Below are positions 1 through 9,777 of a stretch of DNA of 64,000 bases, piece after piece. Origin of the DNA: Photobacterium pectinilyticum. GTDB lineage: Bacteria; Pseudomonadota; Gammaproteobacteria; Enterobacterales; Vibrionaceae. The notes beneath the pieces were generated by a model. It did no database searches and had not been told where the DNA came from. It saw nothing but the letters and a program-made list of their open reading frames with translations. The position numbers and the translations under genes were made by a program. Positions within the stretch are counted from its first letter, which is position 1; each line of letters opens with the position of its first letter. The stretch covers positions 1 through 64,000 of the forward strand of contig NZ_JANEYT010000010.1 in the NCBI RefSeq assembly GCF_024357955.1. Direction: 5' to 3'.

Positions 1-19
1 AAACCTGCCTCGATAGCCC

Positions 20-847
20 TTATTGCCTTGAACCTAGTGTCGATGGCGGCTTTACCACCACCTCCGGGTCCAGCCGCTTGATATAAGGCTGGGAGTCATT
101 GACGTTACCTGCGGTCGCATAGGTATCGACGATAATCCCATGCATGCCATCGACGGTGCGGTGGTCAAGGTAAAAGAACCCTTGCGGCTTGTTATCCCGC
201 GTCATAAAGCCGCTTTCAGAATCAGTCGTGCTCACTTTGGTATTTTTGAGCTTAGGCTCTGATTTTCGCTCAGCTAAAGGTTTTTTCCCTTCGGCTTCCC
301 GCTCCTTGGCCACATCTTCGTTGAGCATCTCAAGGTAGGCACTGGTGCGGACAGCTTGCTGTTCATTGGTAAATTTCTTCTTGTTAGCATTGGCTTTGAG
401 GTGGGTGCTGTCAGTGAATAATTCATTCCCGGCGACAAGCCCTTTATCCATGGCCTGGAGTACGATATTGGTAAAGATGCGTTCAAAAATATCCGTACCG
501 TTGAAGCGGCGGATGCGGTTTTGGCTGAGCGTCGAGGCATGGATAACTTTCTCTGTCAGTGACATGCGAAGGAACCACCGATAGGCCACATTGACCTCGA
601 TTTCTTTGACTAGCTGACGCTCGCTCTTGATGCCAAAGATGTAGCCCAGCAGGATGATTTTAAACAAGCGGACGGGGTCAACAGGAGGTCGGCCATTGTC
701 TTGGCAATATAGGTGAGCGACTTCGTCTCTAATAAATTCGAAATCTATAACTTGGTCAATTTTACGCACGAGATGATGCTTCGGAACCAGCTGTTCCATT
801 GTGACCATTTCGAGTTCGTACTGTTGGGGTAAGGGTTCTTTTAACAT
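20..847 (-). pseudogene. IS1182-family transposase, 3'-truncated
   Basis: 275 residues, ATG start. The N-terminal half carries the DUF772-type segment of IS1182-family transposases (NGRPPVDPVRLFKIILLGY, then an RQLVKEIEVNVAYRWF block) and the start of the DDE catalytic domain (ELFTDSTHLKANANK at about 142-156; FFYLDHRTVDG; YATAGNVNDSQPYI). Family members are usually about 450 residues; this one ends soon after RLD with a tail that does not look like the family. The reading frame next to it stays open to the window edge and reads like a different protein, so the transposase seems truncated by a junction near position 60 rather than by a point mutation. Transposition activity is not expected. 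Confidence is high for the family and moderate for the truncation. Confidence 0.82.
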
Positions 848-883
848 GTCGAGATATCCATATTTCGATACCTCTATTAGATC

Positions 884-911
884 AAAGGCCTAGCTTAAAA
901 GCCAGGCCTTT
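884..911. repeat. Hairpin upstream of transposase
   Basis: AAAGGCCT at 884-891 pairs with AGGCCTTT at 904-911, with an inner GCTT/AAGC pairing. There is no clear U-tract on either strand. It lies 37 bases upstream of the transposase start and could be part of the IS end or an RNA structure blocking outside transcription. Function is unknown. Confidence 0.4.
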
Positions 912-923
912 GTCATCAATCTG

Positions 924-947
924 AAGCAGCCTATGGCTGCTTTTTTG
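924..947 (+). terminator. Orphan intrinsic terminator
   Basis: An 8-bp stem (AAGCAGCC / GGCTGCTT) with a TAT loop is followed by a T-run on the plus strand. No plus-strand gene precedes it in the window, so it is either a remnant of a gene displaced by the IS or an IS-borne terminator. Confidence 0.6.
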
Positions 948-975
948 TTCGTCGCTTACCAGAATTAAGGGTCGT

Positions 976-1025
976 CTATGAGCTAATCACTCATAGCTGG
1001 AGGTAAATGGCCCATATAGGGCCAT
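976..1025 (-). terminator. Paired hairpins downstream of the phosphoesterase gene
   Basis: Two hairpins lie just after the stop of the minus-strand phosphoesterase gene: ATGGCCC/GGGCCAT (1007-1025) and CTATGAG/CTCATAG (976-996). On the minus strand the first is followed only by TTTACC, so this is a weak terminator or a 3'-end stabilising structure. Confidence 0.35.
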
Positions 1026-1082
1026 TATTAAAGGCGTGATACGTTTATTTTATAGGGAAAAGGATGAAATTTGGTATTTAGC

Positions 1083-2903
1083 CTAAGCTTCGGTTGCTGC
1101 TGCAATCCCACCGAGAACCACTTCAAACTCACCTTGCTCGAGTCCCTCAAGGGTAAACTTAGCATGAACACCACTATCATCATGCCAGTTAGATGCAGAA
1201 TCTTGTGGATTCAGCACTAAGTAGTACTCAACGCCGTACTCTAAGTTGGTGTTGTTCGTGTGCAAAGGGACGCCTTCAAAGCGTTGACGGGTACCCACAA
1301 ATTGGGTGTCAGAAAGTATGCTTTGTGCGAATACGCGGTCGCCTTCGTTACCTTCACTATTTACTTTAGATACTCGAATATAATACATCTGAGGGGCTGT
1401 AATATGGCCGCGTACATTATTAAACCACAGCCTTGCCACACCGTCGCTCGCTGTAAGATTGATATTGTGCTCGAATGGGAACTTGGTGTTTTTGAAAACA
1501 TCCAGGCGTGCCTGATTATATTTATCTAGTTCAACGGTTTGTTGTAGCCCCTCGTTACGATACTGAAATGTCCACGCCTCACCTAATAGTGCGCCAGCGG
1601 AGCGGAACGATAATGGAGACAACTCGTTGTCACTATAGTCTGCATCAGGACGACCAACATCAACCATAAAATAAGGGTCTGCAGCCATTGCAATACGGTC
1701 GAACTCAACGCGGTCTTCGTATATCTCAACCAAGAGTAAAGACCAGATTGGATGATAGTTGTAACCACGAAGATGATCATCTTTGTGGATACCCCCTGAG
1801 CCGTCAAGCCAGTTATAAGTGGATGGGGATGCACAATTTACATGGGTAAATGTATCTTGGAAGATGGAGCGATCATCGGTCAGTGGGTAGTGTGAGTGAC
1901 CAGAGAAGTGAATGACTTCAGGGTGCTTACTCAAAATGTCTCTGATTATGCTGTTTCCGCCATTCCAAGCGCCACCGCAGACGCCACCTGGCAATGGGTG
2001 GTGTGCTTGGACGATAATTGGCTCGCCGTTATAATCTGCTGAGTTTTTAATGTCCTGCAACGCTTGCTCGACAAAGCTGTTCTGAGCCTCATGCGTATTG
2101 CTGAGGTTTGAGTCATAGCCAATCACATGAATATTCTTAACCATTGTATGATAGAAGCCACCATTTTCACTTTCATCCTCAATAGGGAACCATGATTTAG
2201 GGTAGTTATTAACCATATCCATTGTGTAAGCATCATGATTTCCTCGAGCCAAGAGCACTTGTGTATCGATCATGCCAACACGATTCATGTTTTGCTCAAA
2301 TACGTTGCGAAGCAGTGAGTGGGTCCAACCGGTTGTCTTGTCATTATCGGCAATTAAATCACCCGCATTGATGATTAAGTCTGGGTTAGGCATATAGTGT
2401 TGCAGTACGTCAAAATGGGAGTTCCAGCCAGTAACGACGCCAGGCTCATAAAGATTACGAAACTCAGTATCCGACATCGCTATCATACGAAAAAGCGGCT
2501 CTTCCTCTGTTTTGACGAGGTAATTATGAACAACCATCTCGCTCTCTTCTTCATCACGGAATGCGCGAGCACAGATAGTTTTTGATTCGGTAAGGGTAAT
2601 CCCTTCTGCAGGATTATAAAGCTTGTCGCTACGACTTGGCTCAAAACGATCTAGGGTGTAACGAATCTCGACATTCTCAGGTACATCTTCAAAGTAAATT
2701 GTTTGCGCACCAATGTAGCGACCGCTTAGCTGTTTTACTTTAGGGGTAAGTAACGGAGTGTTGTCGCCGGTGTCACCGTCATCATTGTCGCTTGAGCTAC
2801 TTCCGCAACCAACTAATGTTGTAGCACTGGCTCCCAATATGATCGCGCCACTTGCTGTGCGAAAAAAATTACGTCGGGAATTATTGAAGTTTTTATTTTT
2901 CAT
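1083..2903 (-). CDS. Tat-exported calcineurin-like phosphoesterase lipoprotein
   Basis: 606 residues. The N-terminus has a twin-arginine signal (SRRNFFR, 9-15) followed by a hydrophobic stretch and a lipobox-like LVGC with Cys33, so it should be exported folded and probably lipid-anchored. Residues about 60-130 resemble a chitobiase/CHB_HEX-type beta-sandwich. The metallophosphoesterase domain spans about 136-400: SDTE (144-147), GD (181-182), GNHD (221-224), HH (301-302) and GHSH (335-338). The first motif is D-x-E, not the usual D-x-H. About 200 C-terminal residues look like a further beta-rich domain. The substrate cannot be read from the sequence; extracellular phosphodiesterase or phosphomonoesterase activity is an inference. 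It is monocistronic, ATG start. Confidence 0.85.
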   Translation of the reverse strand: MKNKNFNNSRRNFFRTASGAIILGASATTLVGCGSSSSDNDDGDTGDNTPLLTPKVKQLSGRYIGAQTIYFEDVPENVEIRYTLDRFEPSRSDKLYNPAEGITLTESKTICARAFRDEEESEMVVHNYLVKTEEEPLFRMIAMSDTEFRNLYEPGVVTGWNSHFDVLQHYMPNPDLIINAGDLIADNDKTTGWTHSLLRNVFEQNMNRVGMIDTQVLLARGNHDAYTMDMVNNYPKSWFPIEDESENGGFYHTMVKNIHVIGYDSNLSNTHEAQNSFVEQALQDIKNSADYNGEPIIVQAHHPLPGGVCGGAWNGGNSIIRDILSKHPEVIHFSGHSHYPLTDDRSIFQDTFTHVNCASPSTYNWLDGSGGIHKDDHLRGYNYHPIWSLLLVEIYEDRVEFDRIAMAADPYFMVDVGRPDADYSDNELSPLSFRSAGALLGEAWTFQYRNEGLQQTVELDKYNQARLDVFKNTKFPFEHNINLTASDGVARLWFNNVRGHITAPQMYYIRVSKVNSEGNEGDRVFAQSILSDTQFVGTRQRFEGVPLHTNNTNLEYGVEYYLVLNPQDSASNWHDDSGVHAKFTLEGLEQGEFEVVLGGIAAATEA

Positions 2904-3406
2904 CGAAAAGCCTGATTAAATAAGCAGAATAAATAACAAGCGCATCAAATAAACGTTTGTCGCTTGCGATTATATTAATCACTATTGTTTACAATTTAGA
3001 GTTTTTGCCTCTCAGTGTTTGTATACATTTGGTTAAGAAAAACTAATGCTCAGGCTGTCATAACTCTTTTATGTATAAGAAAAAGAGTACGTATTACTAT
3101 TTTATAATCAGATGGTTTTCTTTGCTTGTGTGTTAATACTTGGCTGTTACTGGTTGTTGTTATTGTAGTTTTAGTCTCCGTAATCACGCGAGTGAGAAGT
3201 ATGGGCTGTGATATAGGTACCGAGATACGTGATTAAGGAAAGGAGGTCAACGTAGACGAAAACGGTGATTAAAAAGCAATCGAAATAATTAATTGCTAGC
3301 GTACAAGGATGTCAATTTTTAACCGTCAAGTTTAAGTGTGGAATATTTATCACGGCTTTTATCAGTGAGCCTGACATTATTATTAAAACATCAGGCTTGA
3401 AAGTGT
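2904..3406. other. 503-bp AT-rich intergenic region
   Basis: It separates the phosphoesterase gene (its promoter side) from the 3' end of the SMR gene. I see no credible ORF. An inverted repeat TAATCACG (about 3181) / CGTGATTA (about 3228) encloses about 40 bases, and a purine-rich AAAGGAGGT follows it without a suitable start codon. A GCCTGA/TCAGGC stem at about 3369-3396 lies at the end of the SMR gene but lacks a U-tract. Confidence 0.4.
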
Positions 3407-3736
3407 TTAATGGCTCACACTGCTAGAAAAGGCATTAATAATTACCGTCCCCACTAAAATAAAGCTAATACCGATTATTGCTGGTATGTCGAGCCGTTGG
3501 TCGTAGACGCGCCAAGCGATACCGGCGATCAGGACGATTCCAGCCCCGCACCAGATGGCATAGGCAATGCCGATAGGCATAAACTTGACGACTTGGGCCA
3601 GGCAAGAAAATGCCAGTGCGTAGAAGCCAAGACAAAGCAGCGTGGGCAGAGGCTTGGTAAAACCAGCGGTTTTTGCCAGGGCACTGGTCGCTGCAACTTC
3701 GGCGATAATAGCAACAGCCAAAAATAAGTAGTGCAT
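3407..3736 (-). CDS. Small multidrug resistance (SMR) efflux protein
   Basis: 109 residues, four transmembrane helices, typical SMR length. The essential membrane-embedded glutamate is in IIAEVAATSALAKTAGFT (about residue 13), and the GIAYAIWCGAG block of helix 3 matches EmrE/QacE rather than Gdx (SugE) proteins as far as I can judge. Expected role: proton-coupled export of lipophilic cations by an antiparallel dimer in the inner membrane. An AGGAG ribosome-binding site lies 8 bases before the ATG. It begins 30 bases after the LysR gene on the same strand, so the two are probably co-transcribed and the regulator may control it. True substrates are unknown. Confidence 0.88.
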   Translation of the reverse strand: MHYLFLAVAIIAEVAATSALAKTAGFTKPLPTLLCLGFYALAFSCLAQVVKFMPIGIAYAIWCGAGIVLIAGIAWRVYDQRLDIPAIIGISFILVGTVIINAFSSSVSH

Positions 3737-3766
3737 ATCATTTTCTCCTGCACATTGAATAAAGAT

Positions 3767-4681
3767 TTAGCGCTGCAGCGCATCGATTAGTGCTTTTTCA
3801 GGTTGTAGCGCCAAAAAGCGTTGTTGTAGCCAACCAGTAAACAGGGTGACTTTCGGTGGTGCATGGTTGCGCTCATATTGCAGATAGTGACAATCAGTGG
3901 ATGAAATAGTGCTGTCATTAAATACAACGATGCGTTTGTTCTGCAGCAGCGGCAAGGCATTGAGTGAGCGACAAAGCATTATACCCGCTCCTTGTGCCGC
4001 GAGTTCCAAACCCATCATAGTACTATCTACTTCGTATTGTTGTAATGGCGGGGAGCTAGAAAGTGTGTTGCTGCTTAGCCATTCATGCCAGCCTTCGGTG
4101 TAGCCACGTACATAAATCCCTGGTAATTGCTCTAAAGCGCATTGCGTCAGTTCTTCGTTGTGTTGCGCTTTAAATTCAGGGCTGCATACCGCTATCCAAT
4201 ACTCTTTGCAAAGTAGCTCAGAATGAAGCTCTTTGCTGGGTTGCCCGTTAACGATTTCGATATCGACTTTGGTTTGGTTGGCTTGTAATTGTGGCCAATC
4301 TTCAGTGTGTAACTTCACCTGGATAAATGGATAGCGTTGGCAGAAGTCTTGCAGTTGTGGTAACAGCCAGTAGTAGCAGAATGAAGTATTAACCTTCACC
4401 GTAAGCTGTTGAGGTTCATTACGGTGGGTTAGCGCTTTGGTCTGGTGACTGATCGCGCGTAGCGACTGGTGAACAGTAGGGTAGTACTGTTGACCACGAA
4501 TAGAGAGTTTTAGCCGACGGTTTTCACGGTTAAACAATGCAAACCCCAAATATTGCTCAAGAGCCTTAATATGCTGACTGATCGCAGCTTGAGTGACGTG
4601 CAATTCTTGCGCAGCCTTGGTAATTGACTGGTGGCGAGCACAAGCTTCGAATGCAACCAGAGATTTTAGCGGGGGCAACAT
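3767..4681 (-). CDS. LysR-family transcriptional regulator (GcvA-like)
   Basis: 304 residues. The N-terminal winged helix-turn-helix (MLPPLKSLVAFEACARHQS; TKAAQELHVTQAAISQHIKALE at about 20-41) is typical of the GcvA/AmpR-like branch of LysR proteins. It is followed by a substrate-binding domain (about 92-300). It is divergent from the downstream ABC transporter operon (257-bp gap) and is followed closely by the SMR gene. It could control either or both; LysR proteins usually act on the divergent promoter and on themselves. The effector is unknown. Confidence 0.85.
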   Translation of the reverse strand: MLPPLKSLVAFEACARHQSITKAAQELHVTQAAISQHIKALEQYLGFALFNRENRRLKLSIRGQQYYPTVHQSLRAISHQTKALTHRNEPQQLTVKVNTSFCYYWLLPQLQDFCQRYPFIQVKLHTEDWPQLQANQTKVDIEIVNGQPSKELHSELLCKEYWIAVCSPEFKAQHNEELTQCALEQLPGIYVRGYTEGWHEWLSSNTLSSSPPLQQYEVDSTMMGLELAAQGAGIMLCRSLNALPLLQNKRIVVFNDSTISSTDCHYLQYERNHAPPKVTLFTGWLQQRFLALQPEKALIDALQR

Positions 4682-4938
4682 AGTAACAACACTCCAGAGA
4701 ATAAACTGTCAGCACAGTAAGAAGAGTAAGTGTCATAAATATGACCGAATGATGAAGATAGTTTTACTTAAGTGTGTGACATGTCGATGACTCGATATTT
4801 AAGCCTAGCTTAACTAAAAAGGTCGAAATAATCATTTTACTGTCACTTTGCCTTAATTATTGATGGTTAACTTATGCATCAACTTAATTGCTTCCTAGGT
4901 TGATGGTGGCAATGAAATATTTATTTCTGGAGATTGTC

Positions 4939-5949
4939 ATGAAAAAGATTTTGCTAGCTTCAATGGTTGCCGCGACATTTAGTGCCGCTGCATTTGCTCA
5001 AGAAGAACTGACTGTTTATACCGCTTTTGAAATTGAGCAGATCCGTGCACTGGAAACGGCATTCAATGCTGAGTACCCAGATATCAAGCTGAACTTCATG
5101 CGTGATTCGACCAGCGTTGTGACTGCCCGTTTGTTGGCAGAAAAAAACAACCCTCAGGCAGATGTTATTTGGGGGTTGGCAGCAACGTCCATGATGGTGC
5201 TTGATAAAGACGAATTGCTGGCTCCTTATGCGCCACAAGGTCTGGAAAAGCTGGACGAGAAATTCCGTGATAGCCGTGAAGTACCGCACTGGATTGGTAT
5301 GGACGCATGGATTGCTGGTGTTTGTTTTAACACGATAGAAGCAGAAAAACATGGTCTAGAGATGCCACAAACTTGGGCTGATCTGACTAAGCCAGAGTAC
5401 AAAGGTCACATTGTAATGCCTAACCCGGCTTCTTCTGGTACGGGGTTCCTTGATGTTTCAGGTTGGCTGCAGCAGTTCGGTGAAGAAAAGGGCTGGGAAT
5501 TCATGGAAGGCCTTCATGACAATATCGCTCGCTACACGCACTCAGGATCTGCGCCATGTAATTTGGCAGCAACTGGCGAAGCAACAATGGGGATCTCGTT
5601 TGCATTCCGCGGTGCGACGTTGAAACAACAAGGCGCGCCAATTGAGATGATTTTCCCAACCGAAGGCGTGGGCTGGGATATGGAAGCAGCAGCGATTGTT
5701 GATGGTACGCCAAAAGTGGCGGCCGCACAGAAGTTGATTGATTTTGCAGCTTCTGCAGAAGCTAACCGTCAGTACAACAAGTTCTACCCAGTTATTGCTA
5801 AGCCGCATCTAGCAGAAGCGGTTGCGTTTTACCCTGATAACGCCACTGAGATCATGATTGAGAATGACTTTGCTTGGGCATCTGACAACTACGAGCGAAT
5901 TATCGGCGAGTGGGTTAAGCGCTTCGATGGGAAGTCTGACGCCAAATAA
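4939..5949 (+). CDS. ABC transporter substrate-binding protein, probable 2-aminoethylphosphonate type
   Basis: 336 residues from the ATG at 4939, chosen because it gives a clean Sec signal peptide (MKKILLASMVAATFSAAAFA, cleavage after residue 20) with a purine-rich site before it; the longer frame starts with TTG and has none. The mature part is a type-II periplasmic binding fold similar to PhnS-like aminoethylphosphonate binders and to iron(III)-binding FbpA proteins (LTVYTAFE; DVIWGLAATS; PNPASSGTGFLDVSGW; SGSAPCNLAATGE). Next to a PhnT-like ATPase and a fused permease of about 580 residues, a 2-aminoethylphosphonate importer is the best guess. No phnW or phnX is present in the window, so the ligand is inferred only. 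FbpA-like Tyr-Tyr iron ligands are not evident. Confidence 0.8.
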   Translation: MKKILLASMVAATFSAAAFAQEELTVYTAFEIEQIRALETAFNAEYPDIKLNFMRDSTSVVTARLLAEKNNPQADVIWGLAATSMMVLDKDELLAPYAPQGLEKLDEKFRDSREVPHWIGMDAWIAGVCFNTIEAEKHGLEMPQTWADLTKPEYKGHIVMPNPASSGTGFLDVSGWLQQFGEEKGWEFMEGLHDNIARYTHSGSAPCNLAATGEATMGISFAFRGATLKQQGAPIEMIFPTEGVGWDMEAAAIVDGTPKVAAAQKLIDFAASAEANRQYNKFYPVIAKPHLAEAVAFYPDNATEIMIENDFAWASDNYERIIGEWVKRFDGKSDAK

Positions 5950-6056
5950 ACCTTAAATTCCATGAAACAATTTCAAGGCCGCTGTTTTTGATGGCGGTCT
6001 ACTCTGTGTCCGACTGTAGGGTCGGATGCAGTATTTAAAGAGAGTTTAATACCGAA

Positions 6057-7118
6057 ATGACTAGTAGTTACCTGCATATTGACCGTCTAATAAAACGCTT
6101 TGACGACTTCACCGCCCTTAAAGGGATCTCTCTAGATATCAAAGAGGGTGAGTTTGTTTGTTTCCTCGGCCCATCAGGGTGTGGCAAAACCACCTTACTG
6201 CGCGCAATTGCTGGTTTGGAATTACCAAGTGAAGGCCAAATCGTGCAAAACGGTCGGGACGTGACAGTGCTGCCTCCTGAGCAGCGTGATTTCGGTATTG
6301 TATTCCAGTCTTATGCCTTATTTCCAAACCTGACCGTGGCCGACAATATAGCCTTTGGCTTAATTAACCGTGGCATGAAAAAAAACCATGCAATGGAAAA
6401 AGTGCGCGAATGGCTTTGCCTTGTCGACCTTGACGGCTATGAAGACAAATTCCCGGCCCAGTTGTCAGGCGGTCAACAACAGCGTGTTGCTCTGGCGCGT
6501 GCCTTGGCGCTTTCTCCCGGTCTACTGTTGCTTGATGAGCCGTTATCAGCACTGGATGCCAAAGTACGTATCCACCTGCGCCACGAAATTTGCCAGTTGC
6601 AGCGTAAGCTAGGGATCACCACCATAATGGTGACCCATGATCAGGAAGAAGCCTTGACGATGGCTGACCGTATTGTGGTGATGAACCACGGCGTGGTTGA
6701 GCAAGTTGGCACCCCGGAAGAGATATACAACAACCCGGCGTCTGAGTTTGTTGCTCAGTTTGTCGGAACCATGAACTTCCTGCCAGCAAATGTGGTCGAT
6801 GGCGACCAACTTAAGATCGAGGGGATTACTGTACCTTCTCCACAGGATGTTAAAGGCCGTCATGCAACACTGGCATTGCGCCCAGAGCAAATCCGTATAG
6901 GTAAGCCGTCTGAGCCAGGATTAGGTGCGACAGTAAAGACGATAGAATTTATGGGCTCTTTCGTGCGTCTAGAGTGTCAACTGCGTGATAACTCATCGTT
7001 ATTACAGGTTGATATATCGGCAGAACGGGCCAAGCAAGGCTTGCCTGCGCGAGGCGAAATGTGCACGTTGAGTTGGGATGTCGTAAATAGTCAGGTATTT
7101 GAGGGGGAAGTAGCATGA
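6057..7118 (+). CDS. ABC transporter ATP-binding protein (PhnT/PotA-like)
   Basis: 353 residues. It is a complete nucleotide-binding domain: Walker [10 protein letters not shown] (38-46), Q-loop [13 protein letters not shown], signature LSGGQQQR (about 138-145), Walker B LLLLDEP, and H-loop [10 protein letters not shown]-terminal TOBE-like regulatory domain follows (about 240-353). It energises uptake by the neighbouring permease and binding protein. It overlaps the permease start by four bases (ATGA), showing translational coupling. The substrate is most likely a phosphonate, based on architecture with its neighbours; putrescine or ferric iron importers have similar ATPases. Confidence 0.88.
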   Translation: MTSSYLHIDRLIKRFDDFTALKGISLDIKEGEFVCFLGPSGCGKTTLLRAIAGLELPSEGQIVQNGRDVTVLPPEQRDFGIVFQSYALFPNLTVADNIAFGLINRGMKKNHAMEKVREWLCLVDLDGYEDKFPAQLSGGQQQRVALARALALSPGLLLLDEPLSALDAKVRIHLRHEICQLQRKLGITTIMVTHDQEEALTMADRIVVMNHGVVEQVGTPEEIYNNPASEFVAQFVGTMNFLPANVVDGDQLKIEGITVPSPQDVKGRHATLALRPEQIRIGKPSEPGLGATVKTIEFMGSFVRLECQLRDNSSLLQVDISAERAKQGLPARGEMCTLSWDVVNSQVFEGEVA

Positions 7119-8863
7119 GTGTCGAAAGTGTCATAAGTGTTGAGTCCGACCTAATTACACCGACATCCACGCCTCTGTTTGAGCGGGTTAAAGGGATTTT
7201 TAACCGCATGAGTACTGACCAATGGGTGATGGGGGGCGTGTTGATATTGGCAGCCTTACTGATGATCATTGGTCTTATCGCCCCGTTAGGTGCGATGTTT
7301 GTCAAAAGTGTGCAGGATCGCAGTGGTGAGTACATTGGTTTTGCGAACTACGTAAACTATTTGAATAATCCGGCGCTGACCCAGTCTATTTATAACACCT
7401 TATTTATCGGCATCGTGGTTTCGGCGGTTGTTGGACTGCTGGCGTTTTGCTACGCCTATGCGTTGACTCGGACCTGTATGCCGGCGAAACGTTTGTTCAA
7501 GTTAGTCGGTAGCTTGCCGATATTGGCTCCGTCACTGTTGCCGGCCATCTCCCTGGTTTACCTGTTCGGTAATCAGGGGATCTGGAAGTCGTGGCTGATG
7601 GGCAGCAGCATATATGGTCCTATCGGGATAGTGCTTGGCTTGGTTTTCTGGTGTTTTCCGCATGCGTTGTTGATCATGAGTACTGGGTTGTCTACTGCTG
7701 ATGCCCGCCTGTATGAAGCGGCAAGAGTGATGCGCACCTCACCGATCCGCACCTTCTTTACCATTACTTTACCGGGCGCGAAATACGGTTTGATGAGTGC
7801 CATGGTGGTGATTTTCACTTTGGTGGTATGTGATTTTGGTGTAGCTAAAGTGATTGGTGGACAATACAACGTCTTAGCGACCGATATTTACAAGCAGGTG
7901 ATTGGCCAGCATAACTTTGCTATGGGGGCGGTAACCTCGGTGGTTCTGCTGTTACCTGCACTGTTATCTTTTGCTCTTGAAACGCGTATTCGTAAAAAGC
8001 AGCAGAGCATGATGAGTGCCAACTCAGTGATCTACCAGCCAACGCCAAATAAAGTCCGAGATAGAGGTGCATTTGTGTTCTGCCTGATTGTTGCTACCGC
8101 CATTATGGTAGTGATCGGGATGGCGTTTTATGGCTCTCTGATTAGTTTTTGGCCTTACAACAAGGCGTTGACTTTGGGTAACTATGATTTCGGCCGGTTT
8201 ATTAGCTATGGTTGGGCGCCGTTCTACAACTCAGTGAAAATGGCTCTGCTGGTGGCTTTGATTGGTACCTTGTTTACTTTTTTGGTCGCATACTGTGTCG
8301 AAAAAGGACGTGAAATGCGGTCGGTGCGTAGTGCTCTACACCTTATGGCAATGATGCCGATGGCGGTACCAGGTATGGTACTGGGGTTGGGGTATATTTT
8401 CTTCTTCAACTCGCCGACTAATCCAATGAACAATTTATACGGCACCATGACTATTTTGGTGGTGTGTACCGTCGTTCACCTTTATACAGTCGGTCATATG
8501 ACCGCACTAACAGCGTTGCGACAGATCCCAGCGGAAATCGAAGCGGTGGCGGCTTCACTAAAAATCCCGCAGTACAAGGCATTCTTGAAGATCTCTATTC
8601 CGGTCGGTCTACCTGCTCTGCTAGATATAGGTAGCTACCTGTTTGTTAATGCGATGACTACCACTTCTGGAGTGATATTCCTGTACACCACAGATAATGT
8701 ACTGGCGTCGATTGCTGTGATGCACCTCGATGAGATGGGGTATACTGCGGCCGCAGCAGCCATGGCGGTGATGATCATGCTGACTTCAGCTATCGCTCGA
8801 TTGATCCATGGCGCCTTTAGCCATCTGCTACTTAAGCGCACCCAGCGCTGGCGTACACGCTAA
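7115..8863 (+). CDS. ABC transporter permease, two fused permease domains (PhnU-like)
   Basis: 582 residues and about 12 transmembrane helices. Two binding-protein-dependent permease domains are fused in one chain, each with an EAA-type loop contacting the ATPase ([22 protein letters not shown] at about 200-221, and [21 protein letters not shown] at about 475-495). Fused permeases of this size occur in ferric iron (FbpB) and putative 2-aminoethylphosphonate systems. A GAGGGGGAAG ribosome-binding site lies inside the end of the ATPase gene. Together with the two preceding genes it forms a complete importer. Confidence 0.87.
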   Translation: MSVESVISVESDLITPTSTPLFERVKGIFNRMSTDQWVMGGVLILAALLMIIGLIAPLGAMFVKSVQDRSGEYIGFANYVNYLNNPALTQSIYNTLFIGIVVSAVVGLLAFCYAYALTRTCMPAKRLFKLVGSLPILAPSLLPAISLVYLFGNQGIWKSWLMGSSIYGPIGIVLGLVFWCFPHALLIMSTGLSTADARLYEAARVMRTSPIRTFFTITLPGAKYGLMSAMVVIFTLVVCDFGVAKVIGGQYNVLATDIYKQVIGQHNFAMGAVTSVVLLLPALLSFALETRIRKKQQSMMSANSVIYQPTPNKVRDRGAFVFCLIVATAIMVVIGMAFYGSLISFWPYNKALTLGNYDFGRFISYGWAPFYNSVKMALLVALIGTLFTFLVAYCVEKGREMRSVRSALHLMAMMPMAVPGMVLGLGYIFFFNSPTNPMNNLYGTMTILVVCTVVHLYTVGHMTALTALRQIPAEIEAVAASLKIPQYKAFLKISIPVGLPALLDIGSYLFVNAMTTTSGVIFLYTTDNVLASIAVMHLDEMGYTAAAAAMAVMIMLTSAIARLIHGAFSHLLLKRTQRWRTR

Positions 8864-8962
8864 ACACTCCCCCCGTTAGCGTATTGTATCAATGCGCTAA
8901 TAACCCTCTAATTTTAGATACCGAGGCAGGTAAAATAGCTGCCTCCGGTTAGGTATACCCTT

Positions 8963-9646
8963 ATGAATATGAAAACCCCTGAAGCGGCGACGGAGCTTGT
9001 TGTCTTTGATATGGACGAAACCTTAATCGGCAACGATCTCACGGTATTGTGGCATGCCTTTGTGGTTAGTGAGCTGGGATTGGCTGATGACCGCTTTTTG
9101 GCTCAGGACAAGCAGATGATGGATCTTTATTATCAAGGGAAAATGGATCTCGATGCTTACATGGCATTTAGTCTGTCACCGCTGATGTCACTGACGGCTG
9201 AGCAGGTTGATGCGTTGGCTGACCGTTATGTGAGTGAACAGGCTGCGCAGTACATTTTCCCGCAAGCCAAAACCTTGTTGGCGGATCTACGAACGCGAAA
9301 TGTTACCTGCATGATTATTTCAGCGAGTGCGTCGTTTTTAGTCAAGGCGATGGGGCGTTATCTAGGTATTCCATATGCAGAAGGTGTCGATCTTGTTGTT
9401 GATAATGGTTATTACACTGGAAAAATTGATGGCATTCCGAGTTATCAACACGGTAAGGTCATTCGCCTGCAACGCTGGTTAGAAGCGAATGACGGTAGTT
9501 ATACTCCGATCCATTTCTATTCCGATTCAATAAACGATCTGCCACTGTTGCTCGAAGTGGATTACCCTGTGGTTGTTAATGGTTGTCCCAAGTTACAGTC
9601 CGAAGCGATAACACGAGGATGGCCTCAGCTTAGATGGCAGCTCTAA
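8963..9646 (+). CDS. HAD-IB (SerB-like) phosphatase
   Basis: 227 residues. It has all HAD motifs: DxDxT as FDMDET near residue 18 (nucleophile and acid/base Asp), motif II serine in IISASASFL, a motif III lysine region (YQHGKVIRL), and DSINDLPLL supplying the metal-binding Asp residues. It resembles the HAD-IB branch that includes phosphoserine phosphatase, not the PhnX phosphonoacetaldehyde hydrolase branch. It lies 99 bases after the permease on the same strand and may be part of the transporter operon, suggesting dephosphorylation of the imported compound or its product. Substrate unknown. Confidence 0.8.
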   Translation: MNMKTPEAATELVVFDMDETLIGNDLTVLWHAFVVSELGLADDRFLAQDKQMMDLYYQGKMDLDAYMAFSLSPLMSLTAEQVDALADRYVSEQAAQYIFPQAKTLLADLRTRNVTCMIISASASFLVKAMGRYLGIPYAEGVDLVVDNGYYTGKIDGIPSYQHGKVIRLQRWLEANDGSYTPIHFYSDSINDLPLLLEVDYPVVVNGCPKLQSEAITRGWPQLRWQL

Positions 9647-9777
9647 AATGTAGGCTAAAGTATGAGTGCTTACACGGCTTTGATTAATGGCTTACTAGCA
9701 ATGCTTCACGCCAGCTAAGTTTCCTATTGGGTTCGTGTCTATCACCTGAGGTAACGGCATGAATATGGTGTGGGGTT

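Noticed and set aside
3111-3167. 18-codon hydrophobic plus-strand ORF upstream of the phosphoesterase gene
   Set aside because: No ribosome-binding site and too short to support; AT-rich DNA readily gives such frames.
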